Assembly (NCBI RefSeq): GCF_018332695.1
Contig: NZ_BOQN01000083.1
Coordinates: 58,090-122,089 of the forward strand
DNA length: 64,000 nucleotides
Direction of reading: 5' to 3'
Source: Paractinoplanes toevensis
Lineage (GTDB): Bacteria > Actinomycetota > Actinomycetes > Mycobacteriales > Micromonosporaceae
This document shows positions 53,955 to 62,451 of the stretch, one piece after another. The notes under the pieces were generated by a model. It saw nothing but the letters and a program-made list of their open reading frames with translations. It was not told the origin of the DNA and did not search any database. The position numbers and the translations under genes are program-made. The stretch's first letter is position 1. Each line of letters starts with the position of its first letter.

Positions 53955-54686
53955 ATGACTGACACCCTGATCGCACCTCCGGCCCCTTCGGCGCTCGTGC
54001 CGGCCATGCCGGCAGCCGAGCCCATGGGCTGGAAGCGCCGACTGATTCGCGTGGGGGCCCTGGCGCTGGTGGTCGGCGGCCTGGCCGCCGCCGCGGCGCT
54101 CCTGCCCCTGCGCGACATCGGCGACGCGATCCTGGCGCTGGGCCACGGTGCCCCCGTCGCGATCGCGGTGGTCGGCGGCTTGCTCCTGTCCGTCCTGGTG
54201 CCGCGCACCGCCATCACCCTCGCCTGCGGAGCCCTGCTGGGCGCGGCCACCGGCGCGGCCACGGCGCTGGCCGCGGCCGTGATCGCCGCAACGGCCACGT
54301 ACTACGCGGGCCGCTGGGCCGGCCGGGGCGCCCTGAACGCCCGAGCCGGCGGCCGCCTGGCCCGCCTGGACGGCTGGCTCAACCGGCGGGGCCTGGCCGC
54401 GGTGCTGCTGGTCCGCTTCCTGCCGCTGGCCCCCTTCGGCCTGATCGGCTACGCCTACGGCACCACCAGCGTCTGCCGCAAGCGCTACCTGCTCGGCACC
54501 ACGCTGGCCTCGATCCCGTCCGCCGTCAGCTACGCCGTGATCGGCGCCGCGGTGGCCAACCCCGGCGGCATGAACCCGCTGACCTTGGCCCCCGCCCTGA
54601 TCGGCTTCACCCTGACCACCACGATCGTCTGGCGTTGGAAGCGCAGCGCGCGCCGGGAAGCCGCCCTGGCCACCGCGGCCGCCTGA
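53955..54686 (+). CDS. TVP38/TMEM64 (VTT domain) membrane protein
   Basis: A 243-residue membrane protein of the DedA/VTT group with five or six helices. The family motif is seen in the F-L-P-L-A-P-F-G-L-I-G-Y-A-Y-G segment preceded by a conserved Arg, and in G-A-L-L-G-A-A-T-G. Relatives move lipids such as undecaprenyl phosphate across the membrane, which would suit the neighbouring wall genes, but this is inference. The ATG at 53955 is preferred. A TTG at 53937 is in frame. A strong terminator follows. Confidence 0.82.
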   Translation: MTDTLIAPPAPSALVPAMPAAEPMGWKRRLIRVGALALVVGGLAAAAALLPLRDIGDAILALGHGAPVAIAVVGGLLLSVLVPRTAITLACGALLGAATGAATALAAAVIAATATYYAGRWAGRGALNARAGGRLARLDGWLNRRGLAAVLLVRFLPLAPFGLIGYAYGTTSVCRKRYLLGTTLASIPSAVSYAVIGAAVANPGGMNPLTLAPALIGFTLTTTIVWRWKRSARREAALATAAA

Positions 54687-54697
54687 CCCGAGCAGCA

Positions 54698-54729
54698 GGA
54701 AAGGCCCGCCCCTCCGGGCGGGCCTTTCC
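54698..54729 (+). terminator. intrinsic terminator after the VTT gene
   Basis: A perfect 14-bp stem (GGAAAGGCCCGCCC / GGGCGGGCCTTTCC) with a 4-base loop is followed by TTATATAT. It ends the murT-gatD-VTT unit and the convergent small gene at 54755. Confidence 0.9.
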
Positions 54730-54754
54730 TTATATATGGGCGTGCGTCGGTGGG

Positions 54755-55006
54755 CTACGGCCGGGGAGAATGCCGAGTCAGAAGGCAGGCGGCCGCCGTC
54801 AACTGCCCGAGCGCCGCGATGATGCAGACCGCGATGATCGCGAAACGAGCGAGCTCATCGCTGACTCCGAACCTTCCCGCCACGACCAGCAGAGATGTCA
54901 CGCCGGTGGTGAAGGACCCGCATCCGAGCAGTGAGGCCTTCACGATCACTGCTCGGTTGTCCGTCGTCCGCTGGTTGCGCCGCCCAGTGGTGGTTACCGT
55001 GGCCAA
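54755..55006 (-). CDS. small membrane protein, 83 aa
   Basis: I do not recognise the family. The protein has a basic N-terminus with several Thr/Arg residues and then two membrane helices (about 25-46 and 53-76), ending in R-H-S-P-R-P. AAGGAG lies 7 bases before the TTG at 55006, a strong reason to believe it is translated. It is alone on the minus strand. Its leader holds a hairpin and copy B of the conserved element further upstream. Confidence 0.65.
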   Translation of the reverse strand: MATVTTTGRRNQRTTDNRAVIVKASLLGCGSFTTGVTSLLVVAGRFGVSDELARFAIIAVCIIAALGQLTAAACLLTRHSPRP

Positions 55007-55059
55007 CGTTGTACTCCTTCGTCAGAGACCGATGCTTGGGGATCTTGCGGGGGTGCGAC

Positions 55060-55091
55060 AAGGACGGCCTGCCTGCCAGCGGGCCGTCCTT
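55060..55091. terminator. hairpin upstream of the small membrane protein gene
   Basis: AAGGACGGCC (55060-55069) pairs with GGCCGTCCTT (55082-55091), with T's after it on the plus strand. It reads as a plus-strand terminator although no plus-strand gene precedes it. On the minus strand it lies in the 5' leader of the gene starting at 55006. Confidence 0.55.
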
Positions 55092-55172
55092 TTCCGTCGC
55101 TGCGTGGTGCTGGGTGAAGTCATACCGAAAATGCCAGCGCCGGGTGCGAAGCCGGATGATCACTCTCCGTAT

Positions 55173-55300
55173 TTGACACATCAACGGATGTCCGGTTTGT
55201 TATCTCGCGGCAGCGATGCCGAGGCCCTGAGTCGTAGCCGGAGAGACGGTGCGTAGGGATCGCGGGTGAAACGGAACACAGCAAATGTCTGAGACCCCGG
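55173..55300. other. conserved intergenic element, copy B
   Basis: TTGACA at 55173, TCCGGTTTGTTATCTC at 55191 and CGGGTGAAACGGAACACA at 55263 match copy A (51752-51881) at the same spacing (18 bp, then 72 versus 73 bp). Bases outside these blocks are only moderately alike, the pattern of functional conservation rather than recent duplication. From here to the mraZ promoter (55301-55621) I see no gene. Confidence 0.6.
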
Positions 55301-55621
55301 AGCTTGGCGTGTGGATCCGTCGCCACCGAGAGTCCTGACCTGGCCTCCGACGCGTCCCGGCAGCGTGGTGGCGCCGTGCGGCGCGGGCCCGCCAGGAGGA
55401 TGCCCTTCGCTCCACCGGAGGGCTCCACTTTCCTCCCCTGGAGTGCTTGACGGAGTGTCGCATGCGGAGAAATAAGACATTTTGCGGTGATATGTCGGGG
55501 ATGGAAGCCGCGCTGTCAGCTACCGGACGCGGATGATCATGGCGATGTCCTCCACCGAGTGGACTCGGAGCTGACCAGGGCTTTTGGGCTTGACGATTGA
55601 TTGCCGACGTGCTCAATCCGC

Positions 55622-55664
55622 TTGCGGGTGGAGGGAAGTGGAGTAGAGTGGAGCGCAGTGGCAG
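55622..55664 (+). promoter_or_regulatory. mraZ promoter with four MraZ-type boxes
   Basis: GTGG occurs at 55628, 55638, 55648 and 55658, exactly 10 bp apart, three of them as GTGGAG. MraZ is known to bind short G-rich repeats (TGGG/GTGG type) at helical spacing in front of its own operon. TTGCGG (55622-55627), 16 bp and TAGAGT (55644-55649) make a promoter overlapping the boxes, so MraZ binding should block RNA polymerase. The leader to the ATG at 55753 is about 97 nt. Confidence 0.85.
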
Positions 55665-55752
55665 GGCCGAAGGGGGAGCTAGACCGGGGAGGCCTGCCGG
55701 CCCGAGTTGACAAGCGGACCGCGAACCGCTGGGGGCAGGGGGTGGACGGCCG

Positions 55753-56184
55753 ATGTTCCTCGGCACGCATACCCCACGCCTCGATGACAAGGGGCGGCTG
55801 ATCCTTCCGGCCAAGTTCCGAGATGAGCTGGCGGGAGGTGTCGTGATCACCAAGGGGCAAGAGCGCTGCTTGTACGTGTTCCCGATGCCCGAGTTCCAGA
55901 GCATCGCGGGCCAGCTTCGTCAGGCGCCGGTGACCAACAAGGCCGCCCGGGCTTACAGCCGGGTGTTCTTCGCCAGCGCGCATGACGAGGTGCCCGACAA
56001 GCAAGGCAGGGTGACCATCCCGGCACACCTGAGGGAGTACGCGGCTTTGGACCGCGACCTCGTGGTGATCGGGGCGAGCACCCGGGTGGAGATCTGGGAC
56101 AAGCAGTCCTGGGACGACTACCTCGCGGCGAGCGAAGACGAGTTCGCCGACATCGAGGAGGGGGTGCTGCCCGGCGGACTGTGA
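55753..56184 (+). CDS. mraZ: transcriptional regulator MraZ
   Basis: A 143-residue SpoVT/AbrB-fold protein and first gene of the dcw cluster. It has the two expected repeats, D-D-K-G-R-L-I-L-P-A-K-F-R near residue 11 and D-K-Q-G-R-V-T-I-P-A-H-L-R near residue 81. MraZ forms ring oligomers and controls its own operon through the boxes 90-125 bp upstream. The spacer to rsmH is 255 bp. Confidence 0.97.
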   Translation: MFLGTHTPRLDDKGRLILPAKFRDELAGGVVITKGQERCLYVFPMPEFQSIAGQLRQAPVTNKAARAYSRVFFASAHDEVPDKQGRVTIPAHLREYAALDRDLVVIGASTRVEIWDKQSWDDYLAASEDEFADIEEGVLPGGL

Positions 56185-56439
56185 GGCGTGGCACCCGGCC
56201 GGGCCTGCACAAACAGTCCCGGACGTCACCGCCGCCGTACTGCGAGATCTCCAGCCGCTCCGGCTCCTGACACCTCTTCCCCGGTGCCAGGCGCCCCGCC
56301 CCGAAACAGCACGTCTGCTGGCAACAGGCTGCCGTGAAGGGCATGAGCGGATGGGGATCTGGCGGTACGGACGCGGTGCGGACGACGTCCGGGCCGGTGC
56401 GGCGACTTGGGGTACGGCCGGGGTGCGAGGGGGGTCGAC
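56185..56439 (+). other. 255-bp mraZ-rsmH spacer
   Basis: No gene seen. An unusually long gap for this cluster. A GAGGGGGG ribosome binding site ends it, five bases before the rsmH ATG. I find no clear promoter or terminator. Confidence 0.5.
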
Positions 56440-57495
56440 ATGGGGGAGCTGCGTGGCACGCATGTGCCGGTGCTGCTCGAGCGCTGCCTCGAGCTGCTCG
56501 CCCCCGCCCTCGACCTGCCCGGCGCCGTGCACGTGGATTTCACGCTGGGGCTGGGCGGGCACGCGGAGGCGGTGCTCGAACGGCATCCGGACGTGGTACT
56601 CATCGGACTCGACCGGGACACCGAGGCGCTCGCGCACTCCCGGCAGCGTCTGGCGAGGTTCCGCGCCCGGACGCATCTGGTGCACGCGGTCTACGACGAG
56701 CTCCCGCAGGTGCTCGCCGACCTCGGGTACGAACGGTTCCACAGTGGCCTGTTCGACCTCGGTGTCTCCTCGTTGCAGCTGGACGAGGCGGACCGCGGTT
56801 TCGCGTACGCACAGGACGCGCCGCTGGACATGCGGATGGACCAGACCCGGGGGATCACCGCCGAGGAGGTCGTCAACTCGTACGAGCCGGGCGACCTGGT
56901 ACGGATCCTGCGGCAGTACGGCGAGGAGAAGTTCGCTCCCCGGGTCGTCTCGGCGATCGTGCGGGAGCGCTCGAAGGGGCGGATCACCTCCACGGCCCGG
57001 CTGGCCGAGCTGGTCAAGGAGTCGATCCCGGCCGCCGCGCGACGAACGGGTGGAAATCCCGCGAAAAGAACGTTTCAAGCACTACGTATTGAGGTAAATG
57101 GCGAGCTCGCCACTCTCGAATCGGCCGTCCCGGCCGCATTGGATGCCTTGGCCCCGAAAGGGCGCCTTGTGGTGATGAGCTACCAATCTTTGGAGGACCG
57201 GATCGTCAAGCGCGCCCTCACGGCGAGGACGCGCAGCACGGGCCCGATCGACCTGCCGGTCGAACTGCCTGGAACCGGTCCCACCCTGCGGCTGCTGACA
57301 AGGGGGTCGGAGCCGCCGACCGACGAGGAAGTCGAGGCCAACCCACGGGCGGCCTCGGTGAAGCTGCGCGCGGTGGAGCGCATCGGGAAAGACCTGGCAC
57401 CGGAGGCCGACCGCGAACGGCACCGGTTGTCAACGCACGGGGGACGAGGGCGGTTACGCCCGGGGGAACGCGACGAGGGGGAGGGGAAAGCATGA
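56440..57495 (+). CDS. rsmH: 16S rRNA (cytosine-1402-N4)-methyltransferase
   Basis: A 351-residue enzyme (MraW) that methylates C1402 in the ribosomal P site. It opens with T-H-V-P-V-L-L-E-R-C, has the SAM site D-F-T-L-G-L-G-G-H-A, and contains the family blocks D-L-G-V-S-S-L-Q-L-D and P-L-D-M-R-M-D. GAGGGGGG sets the ATG at 56440 rather than the upstream 56407. It overlaps the ftsL-like gene by 4 nt. Confidence 0.97.
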   Translation: MGELRGTHVPVLLERCLELLAPALDLPGAVHVDFTLGLGGHAEAVLERHPDVVLIGLDRDTEALAHSRQRLARFRARTHLVHAVYDELPQVLADLGYERFHSGLFDLGVSSLQLDEADRGFAYAQDAPLDMRMDQTRGITAEEVVNSYEPGDLVRILRQYGEEKFAPRVVSAIVRERSKGRITSTARLAELVKESIPAAARRTGGNPAKRTFQALRIEVNGELATLESAVPAALDALAPKGRLVVMSYQSLEDRIVKRALTARTRSTGPIDLPVELPGTGPTLRLLTRGSEPPTDEEVEANPRAASVKLRAVERIGKDLAPEADRERHRLSTHGGRGRLRPGERDEGEGKA

Positions 57496-58481
57496 GCGAG
57501 CGCACTGCGCCGCGGCCGGGGGGCCGGGCCACGGATCATGCGGACGCCCGGCGAAGTGACGCCCGGGGGGCGCGCCACTTCAAGGACGAGAAGTCCGACA
57601 CGCGCCGGTCAGGGATCGGGCGGGAGGCCGCCGGCAAGCCGGCGCCGCGCAAGACCGAGAAGACCGATGACGTACGCGCTGAGCGCGCCGAACTGGTGCG
57701 CGGCAAGGGCCGTCGGCCGGAACCGGCGATCAAGACTCGTCGCGAGGAGGCTCTCGAGGAGCGGGCGAAGCGGGACGGCCGGTCACGTCGGCCGGTCACC
57801 GACGCGCCGGTCGACGGCACCGCGGCGCTGCGCGTCGACGTCGTGGCCGAGCCGGTGCGGGTCACCGGTGAGGTCGCCGCGCCCCGCTTGCGGGTCGCAC
57901 CGCCGGCTCCGATCAGTGCCCCGCGGGCGCCGTTCGTGGCCTCGGTGATCGGCGTGGTGGTCGTCGGGGTGCTCGGCATCCTGCTGATCAACACGAAGAC
58001 CAACGAGAACTCGTTCCGGATCGCCGACCTGCAGAAGCAGGGCGCGGCCCTGGACAACCAGCAGCAGGACCTGGAAAACCAGCTGGTCGCGGCGTCCAGC
58101 ATCGGCAACCTGGACGCGGCGGCCCGCCGGCTCGGCCTGGTCAAGGCGGACAACCCGGCGGTGTTCCGGCTGCCCGACGGCAAGATCATCGGCATCCCGA
58201 AGCCGGCGAACGGCCGCCCGGCCGTGACCGCCCAGGACGCCAAGACGCCGGGTTCGGCCGACGCGGGCGCCGGCAAGGTCGCGCCGGTAAGTCCGACCAA
58301 CGTAAGTCCTACTAACGTTAGTCCGACTAACGTTAGCGGGGCTAACGTTAGCGGGGCGAACGTTGGTGACACGAACGTTGGTGGCACGAACGTTGGTGGG
58401 GCGAACGGTACGGACGGCGGCGACACGGCGAATGGGGCGACTGTGAGTGACGGGCAGACGCAGAGCGGCACGGGGCAGTAG
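57492..58481 (+). CDS. ftsL: FtsL-like division protein
   Basis: A 329-residue bitopic protein in the ftsL position between rsmH and ftsI. A charged cytoplasmic domain of about 147 residues is followed by one membrane helix (148-167) and a short coiled coil (about 172-202) that would pair with FtsB/DivIC. It then has a conserved L-D-A-A-A-R-R-L-G-L segment and a low-complexity tail. The tail holds eight five-residue repeats (about 269-309). FtsL bridges the FtsQ-FtsB module to FtsI at the septum. Sequence conservation in this family is low, so the name rests mainly on position and topology. Confidence 0.85.
   Translation: MSERTAPRPGGRATDHADARRSDARGARHFKDEKSDTRRSGIGREAAGKPAPRKTEKTDDVRAERAELVRGKGRRPEPAIKTRREEALEERAKRDGRSRRPVTDAPVDGTAALRVDVVAEPVRVTGEVAAPRLRVAPPAPISAPRAPFVASVIGVVVVGVLGILLINTKTNENSFRIADLQKQGAALDNQQQDLENQLVAASSIGNLDAAARRLGLVKADNPAVFRLPDGKIIGIPKPANGRPAVTAQDAKTPGSADAGAGKVAPVSPTNVSPTNVSPTNVSGANVSGANVGDTNVGGTNVGGANGTDGGDTANGATVSDGQTQSGTGQ
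58287..58410 (+). repeat. 15-bp in-frame repeats in ftsL
   Basis: Eight units of the pattern N-V-S-P-T / N-V-S-G-A / N-V-G-G-T, each coded by 15 bases with a shared AACGTTAG or AACGTTGG core. They form the external C-terminal tail of the FtsL-like protein. The core is AT-richer than the rest of the gene. Confidence 0.85.
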
Positions 58482-58487
58482 GCCTTC

Positions 58488-60884
58488 ATGTCGCCGCGAT
58501 CCGAGGACACACCGCGCCGGGGCAATCAGCCCCGGCGCGGTACGTCTCGTGACCTTCCGACCGGGGACACCGGCGCGGAGGAGACCGAGGAGAACGGCCG
58601 GGGCCGCGGCTTCGGCGGTATCGGCGACGCGCGGGCGTACACCCCGCGCGGGCGCACCATGGCCGAGCGCGACCAGCGCACCCGCTCACCGCGGGCCGGC
58701 CGCACCACCGACCCGTTCCGTCCCGCCCTCCAGGTGCTCGACGGTGGCCGCCCGCAGCGTGGGCGCCGCCCGGCGGAACCGGCCGAGCCGGCCGACAAGA
58801 CCGCCGGCAAGTCCGGCACCAGCAAGACCGGTACGAGCAAGAGCGGCACGAGTAAGACCGGCACCGGCCGGACCGGGACCGGGGAGAAGGGTGACACCGG
58901 GCGCCGGGAGCAGAGTGACCCGCGTCCGGCTCCGCCTCGCGCCCGCCGGCCCCAGCCGGACGATCGCGATGAGCTCGAGCAGCGCCGCGACCGCACTCCG
59001 GCCCGCGGCTCCCGCGGCGGTGAGCGATCGCGCACCGGGCGGCCGGCGACCCGGTCACCACGAGCACCGTTCGGTTCCCGTACGAAAAAATCGCCTGGCC
59101 CCAGCCGCGCCGTGCGTGCCATTTCGACGGAGCCGCCCAAGCTCGCGAATTCGACCCGCCGCCTGCGGCTGGGCACCGTCCTGGCGCTCTCTCTGTTCGT
59201 CATGATCGGTATTCGGCTGGTCGTGTTGCAGGTCGCCTCGTCGCCCGCCGACGCGGCGCGGCTGATCAAGCTGCGCGAGCAGCGGATCACCGAGGTCACC
59301 CTGCCCGCGCAGCGGGGCAGCATCCTGGACCGGGACGGCACCGTGCTGGCGCACAGCGTCGAGGCGCGCTATGTGGGCGCGGACCCGGTGCTGGTCGAGA
59401 ACGTCTCGCAGACCGCGGCGATCCTGGCGCCCCTGCTCGGCGTGCCGCAGTCGAAGCTCATCGAGAAGATGACCAAGCACAAGCGGCCGGGCGGTGGCGA
59501 GTCGCGCTTCGAGTTCCTGGCGCAGGGTGTCGACATCTCGATCGGTGACCGGATCACCGCGCTGGACCTCAAGGGCATCGTGGTCAAGCAGGACGAGCGG
59601 CGGGACTACCCGGGCGCCGACCTGGCCGCCAACCTGGTCGGCTTCACCGGTGCCGACAACTCCGGTCTGGAGGGCCTCGAGGGTCGCTACGACTCGCTGC
59701 TGCGGGGTACCGCGGGCAGCCAGGAGTTCGAGATCGGCAAGGGTGACCTGAACACGCCGATCCCGGGTGGCTACCAGAAGTACGTGGAGCCACAGCCGGG
59801 CACGTCGTTGCAGCTCACCATCGACGCCGACCTGCAGTACGAGGTGCAGCGCATCCTGTGCGAGCAGGCCACCGACTGGAAGGCGACGATCGCCGGCGCG
59901 GTGGTGCTGGACGTGAAGACCGGTGAGGTGCTGGCCCAGGCGAGCTGCCCGACCTACAACGCGGCCAAGGCACTGGACTACACGCCGGCCGACCGGGAGG
60001 ACGTGCCGAGCGCGATCGTGGCCGACCCGGGCTCGGTCCACAAGGCCTTCGTGATCGGGGCCGCCCTGCAGGAGGGCCTCATCCAGCCGGACTCCCTGAT
60101 CACCGTCGGGCCCGCGCTGGAGCGGGGCGGGTACCGCTTCCAGGACAGCCACGTACAGGAGAAGGGCACCAGGATGACGATTCCCGGCATCCTCGCGCTC
60201 TCGTCCAACGTGGGCACGATCCTGATCGGCGACAAGCTGGGCAAGCAGAAGGTGTACGAGTACCAGCAGAAGTTCGGGCTGGGCAAGGCCACCAACGAGG
60301 GCATGAGCGGCGAGGCCACCGGCCGGATCCTCACGCCGGACGAGTGGAGCGGGTCGGCGTCCGGCTCGGTGCCGATCGGGATGAGTGTGGACGCCACGCT
60401 GATCCAGATGGCGTCCGGCTACGCGGCGATCGCCAACGACGGCACCTACATCCAGCCGCACCTGATCAAGGCGATGATCTCCGGCAAGAACGGCAAGGTC
60501 ACCGGGGGCGCGAAGCCGGACACGCACAAGGTGCTGGACCCGGCCGTGGCCGCCGAGCTGCGGACCATGATGGAGTCGGTGGTCGACGACCAGGACGCCA
60601 CCGGTACGCAGGCCGCGGTCACCGGCTACCGGGTGGCCGGCAAGACCGGCACCGGCAAGCGGCTCATCGACGGGCAGTACACGAGCAGCAACTACGGCTC
60701 GTTCATCGGCATGGCGCCGGCCGAGAACCCGCGGTTCGTGATCGCGGTGTCGGCCGAGGTCGCGCACGGCACCGGTGGCGACGTGGCGGCGCCCGCGTTC
60801 AGCAAGATGATGTCGTTCGCCCTGTTGCACTACCAGGTGCCGCCGTCGACGACGAAGGCTCCGACATTCCGCATCAAGGAGTGA
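58488..60884 (+). CDS. ftsI: septal peptidoglycan transpeptidase (PBP3)
   Basis: A 798-residue class B penicillin-binding protein. The cytoplasmic N-terminus is very long (about 225 residues) and basic, with a Gly-Thr-Ser-Lys repeat at about 109-135. A membrane helix follows at 228-248, then the pedestal domain and the transpeptidase domain with S516-V-H-K519, S572-S-N574 and K719-T-G. It cross-links septal peptidoglycan together with FtsW. The gene starts 6 bp after ftsL. Confidence 0.96.
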   Translation: MSPRSEDTPRRGNQPRRGTSRDLPTGDTGAEETEENGRGRGFGGIGDARAYTPRGRTMAERDQRTRSPRAGRTTDPFRPALQVLDGGRPQRGRRPAEPAEPADKTAGKSGTSKTGTSKSGTSKTGTGRTGTGEKGDTGRREQSDPRPAPPRARRPQPDDRDELEQRRDRTPARGSRGGERSRTGRPATRSPRAPFGSRTKKSPGPSRAVRAISTEPPKLANSTRRLRLGTVLALSLFVMIGIRLVVLQVASSPADAARLIKLREQRITEVTLPAQRGSILDRDGTVLAHSVEARYVGADPVLVENVSQTAAILAPLLGVPQSKLIEKMTKHKRPGGGESRFEFLAQGVDISIGDRITALDLKGIVVKQDERRDYPGADLAANLVGFTGADNSGLEGLEGRYDSLLRGTAGSQEFEIGKGDLNTPIPGGYQKYVEPQPGTSLQLTIDADLQYEVQRILCEQATDWKATIAGAVVLDVKTGEVLAQASCPTYNAAKALDYTPADREDVPSAIVADPGSVHKAFVIGAALQEGLIQPDSLITVGPALERGGYRFQDSHVQEKGTRMTIPGILALSSNVGTILIGDKLGKQKVYEYQQKFGLGKATNEGMSGEATGRILTPDEWSGSASGSVPIGMSVDATLIQMASGYAAIANDGTYIQPHLIKAMISGKNGKVTGGAKPDTHKVLDPAVAAELRTMMESVVDDQDATGTQAAVTGYRVAGKTGTGKRLIDGQYTSSNYGSFIGMAPAENPRFVIAVSAEVAHGTGGDVAAPAFSKMMSFALLHYQVPPSTTKAPTFRIKE

Positions 60885-60888
60885 GCAC

Positions 60889-62451
60889 GTGGCGTTTTCG
60901 TGGAACTCCGGGCACGGGGTAGGGTCTGACGCCGTGCCCGGAGTACCACGTCCCGAGACCGTCGCGCCGCTGCGACTGACTCAACTGGCAGCCCTGCTGC
61001 CGGCCCAGCTCAGCGGCGAGGACCTCGAGGTCACCGGCATCACGCACAGCAGTCGTGAGGTTCGTCCGGGTGATCTTTACGCGGCGCTGGCCGGTGCGAA
61101 CCGGCACGGCGCGGAATTCGTGACGGGCGCGGCCGAGGCCGGCGCGGTCGCGGTTCTGACCGACGCCGCGGGCCGCGAGGCGGCCCTCGCGGCCGGGCTT
61201 CCGGTGCTGGTGGCGGAGGATCCGCGGGCGGCGCTGGGCGCCGCCGCGGCGGCGATCTACGGCGATCCCTCGGCCCGGCTGACGATGATCGGCATTACGG
61301 GTACGGCGGGGAAGACGTCCACCGCCTATCTGGTCGAGTCGGGGCTGCGGGCGGCCGGCATGATCACCGGCCTGATCGGCACCGTGGAGACCCGCCTCGG
61401 CGACCTGGTGGTGCCGAGTGTCCGGACCACGCCGGAGGCGACCGACCTGCAGGCGATCCTGGCCGCGGCAGCCGAGCGGGACGTGACCGCGGTGGTGATG
61501 GAGGTGTCCAGCCACGCCCTCGCGGTGGGCCGGGTCAACGGCATCGGCTTCGCGGTCGGCGGTTACACCAACTTCGGGCTCGACCACCTCGACTTCCACG
61601 CCGACGCGGACGACTACTTCGCGGCCAAGGCGAAACTCTTCGACGGGCGCTGCCGGTTCGAGGTGCTCAACTACGACGAGCCGGCACTGCGGCCGCTGTT
61701 CAAGCCGGCCACGATCAGCTATTCGGCGGCCGGTGACCAGGCCGCCTCGTGGTGGGCCTCGCAGGTCCGGCCGTCCGATTTCGGGCAGCGGTTCGTCGCG
61801 CACGGGCCGGGTGGCATCGAGGTCGAGGCCGGGGTGGCACTGCCCGGCCGGCACAACGTGGCCAACGCGCTGCTGGCCCTGGCCTCGCTGGTCGCGGCCG
61901 GTGTCGACCCGGCGGTGGCGGCGCGCGGCATCGCGGCCTGCCCGGGTGTTCCGGGCCGGCTCGAGCAGGTGGACGCCCCCGGTGACGTGCTCGGCGTGGT
62001 CGACTACGCGCACAAGACGGACGCGATCGTGGCGGCGCTCGGTGCGCTGCGCGAGCTGGCCAACGGGCGCGGCGGGCGGGTGATCTGCCTGATCGGCGCG
62101 GGCGGCGACCGGGACAAGGGCAAGCGGCCGCTGATGGGCGCGGCCGCGGCCCGCGGGGCCGATCTGGTGATCGTCACCGACGACAACCCGCGCACCGAGG
62201 ACCCGGCCGCGATCCGGGCCGCGGTGCGGGTGGGCGCCGAGGAAGCCGGCTCATCGGCGAAGATCATTGAGGTGGCCGGCCGGCGGGCCGCCATCGACGA
62301 GGCGGTCCGGCTGGCCGGCCCCGGTGACGTCATCGCGTTGCTGGGCAAGGGGCACGAGCGGGGCCAGGAGGTCAACGGAGAGATGCTGCCGTTCGACGAC
62401 CGGATCGAGCTGGCCGAGGCTCTGCTCGCCGCTTCTGGGGGACATTCTTGA
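60889..62451 (+). CDS. murE: UDP-MurNAc-tripeptide synthetase (meso-Dap-adding)
   Basis: A 520-residue Mur ligase that adds the third stem residue. The P-loop is G-T-A-G-K-T-S-T, and D432-N-P-R435 is the meso-diaminopimelate selectivity motif. AAGGAG at the end of ftsI is 6 bases before the GTG at 60889. A second GTG at 60934 has TAGGGT eight bases upstream and could be an internal leaderless start. The residues between them look non-conserved, so both starts may be used. Confidence 0.95.
   Translation: MAFSWNSGHGVGSDAVPGVPRPETVAPLRLTQLAALLPAQLSGEDLEVTGITHSSREVRPGDLYAALAGANRHGAEFVTGAAEAGAVAVLTDAAGREAALAAGLPVLVAEDPRAALGAAAAAIYGDPSARLTMIGITGTAGKTSTAYLVESGLRAAGMITGLIGTVETRLGDLVVPSVRTTPEATDLQAILAAAAERDVTAVVMEVSSHALAVGRVNGIGFAVGGYTNFGLDHLDFHADADDYFAAKAKLFDGRCRFEVLNYDEPALRPLFKPATISYSAAGDQAASWWASQVRPSDFGQRFVAHGPGGIEVEAGVALPGRHNVANALLALASLVAAGVDPAVAARGIAACPGVPGRLEQVDAPGDVLGVVDYAHKTDAIVAALGALRELANGRGGRVICLIGAGGDRDKGKRPLMGAAAARGADLVIVTDDNPRTEDPAAIRAAVRVGAEEAGSSAKIIEVAGRRAAIDEAVRLAGPGDVIALLGKGHERGQEVNGEMLPFDDRIELAEALLAASGGHS

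Noticed and set aside
55173..55300. Copy B as a second c-di-AMP riboswitch
   Set aside because: It lacks the GGGGTGAA plus CAGCTAACCTCG blocks that define the class. It matches only copy A.
55397..55447. Tiny frame after AGGAGG in the mraZ upstream region
   Set aside because: The purine box touches the ATG with no spacer, and the encoded peptide has no run of regulatory codons.
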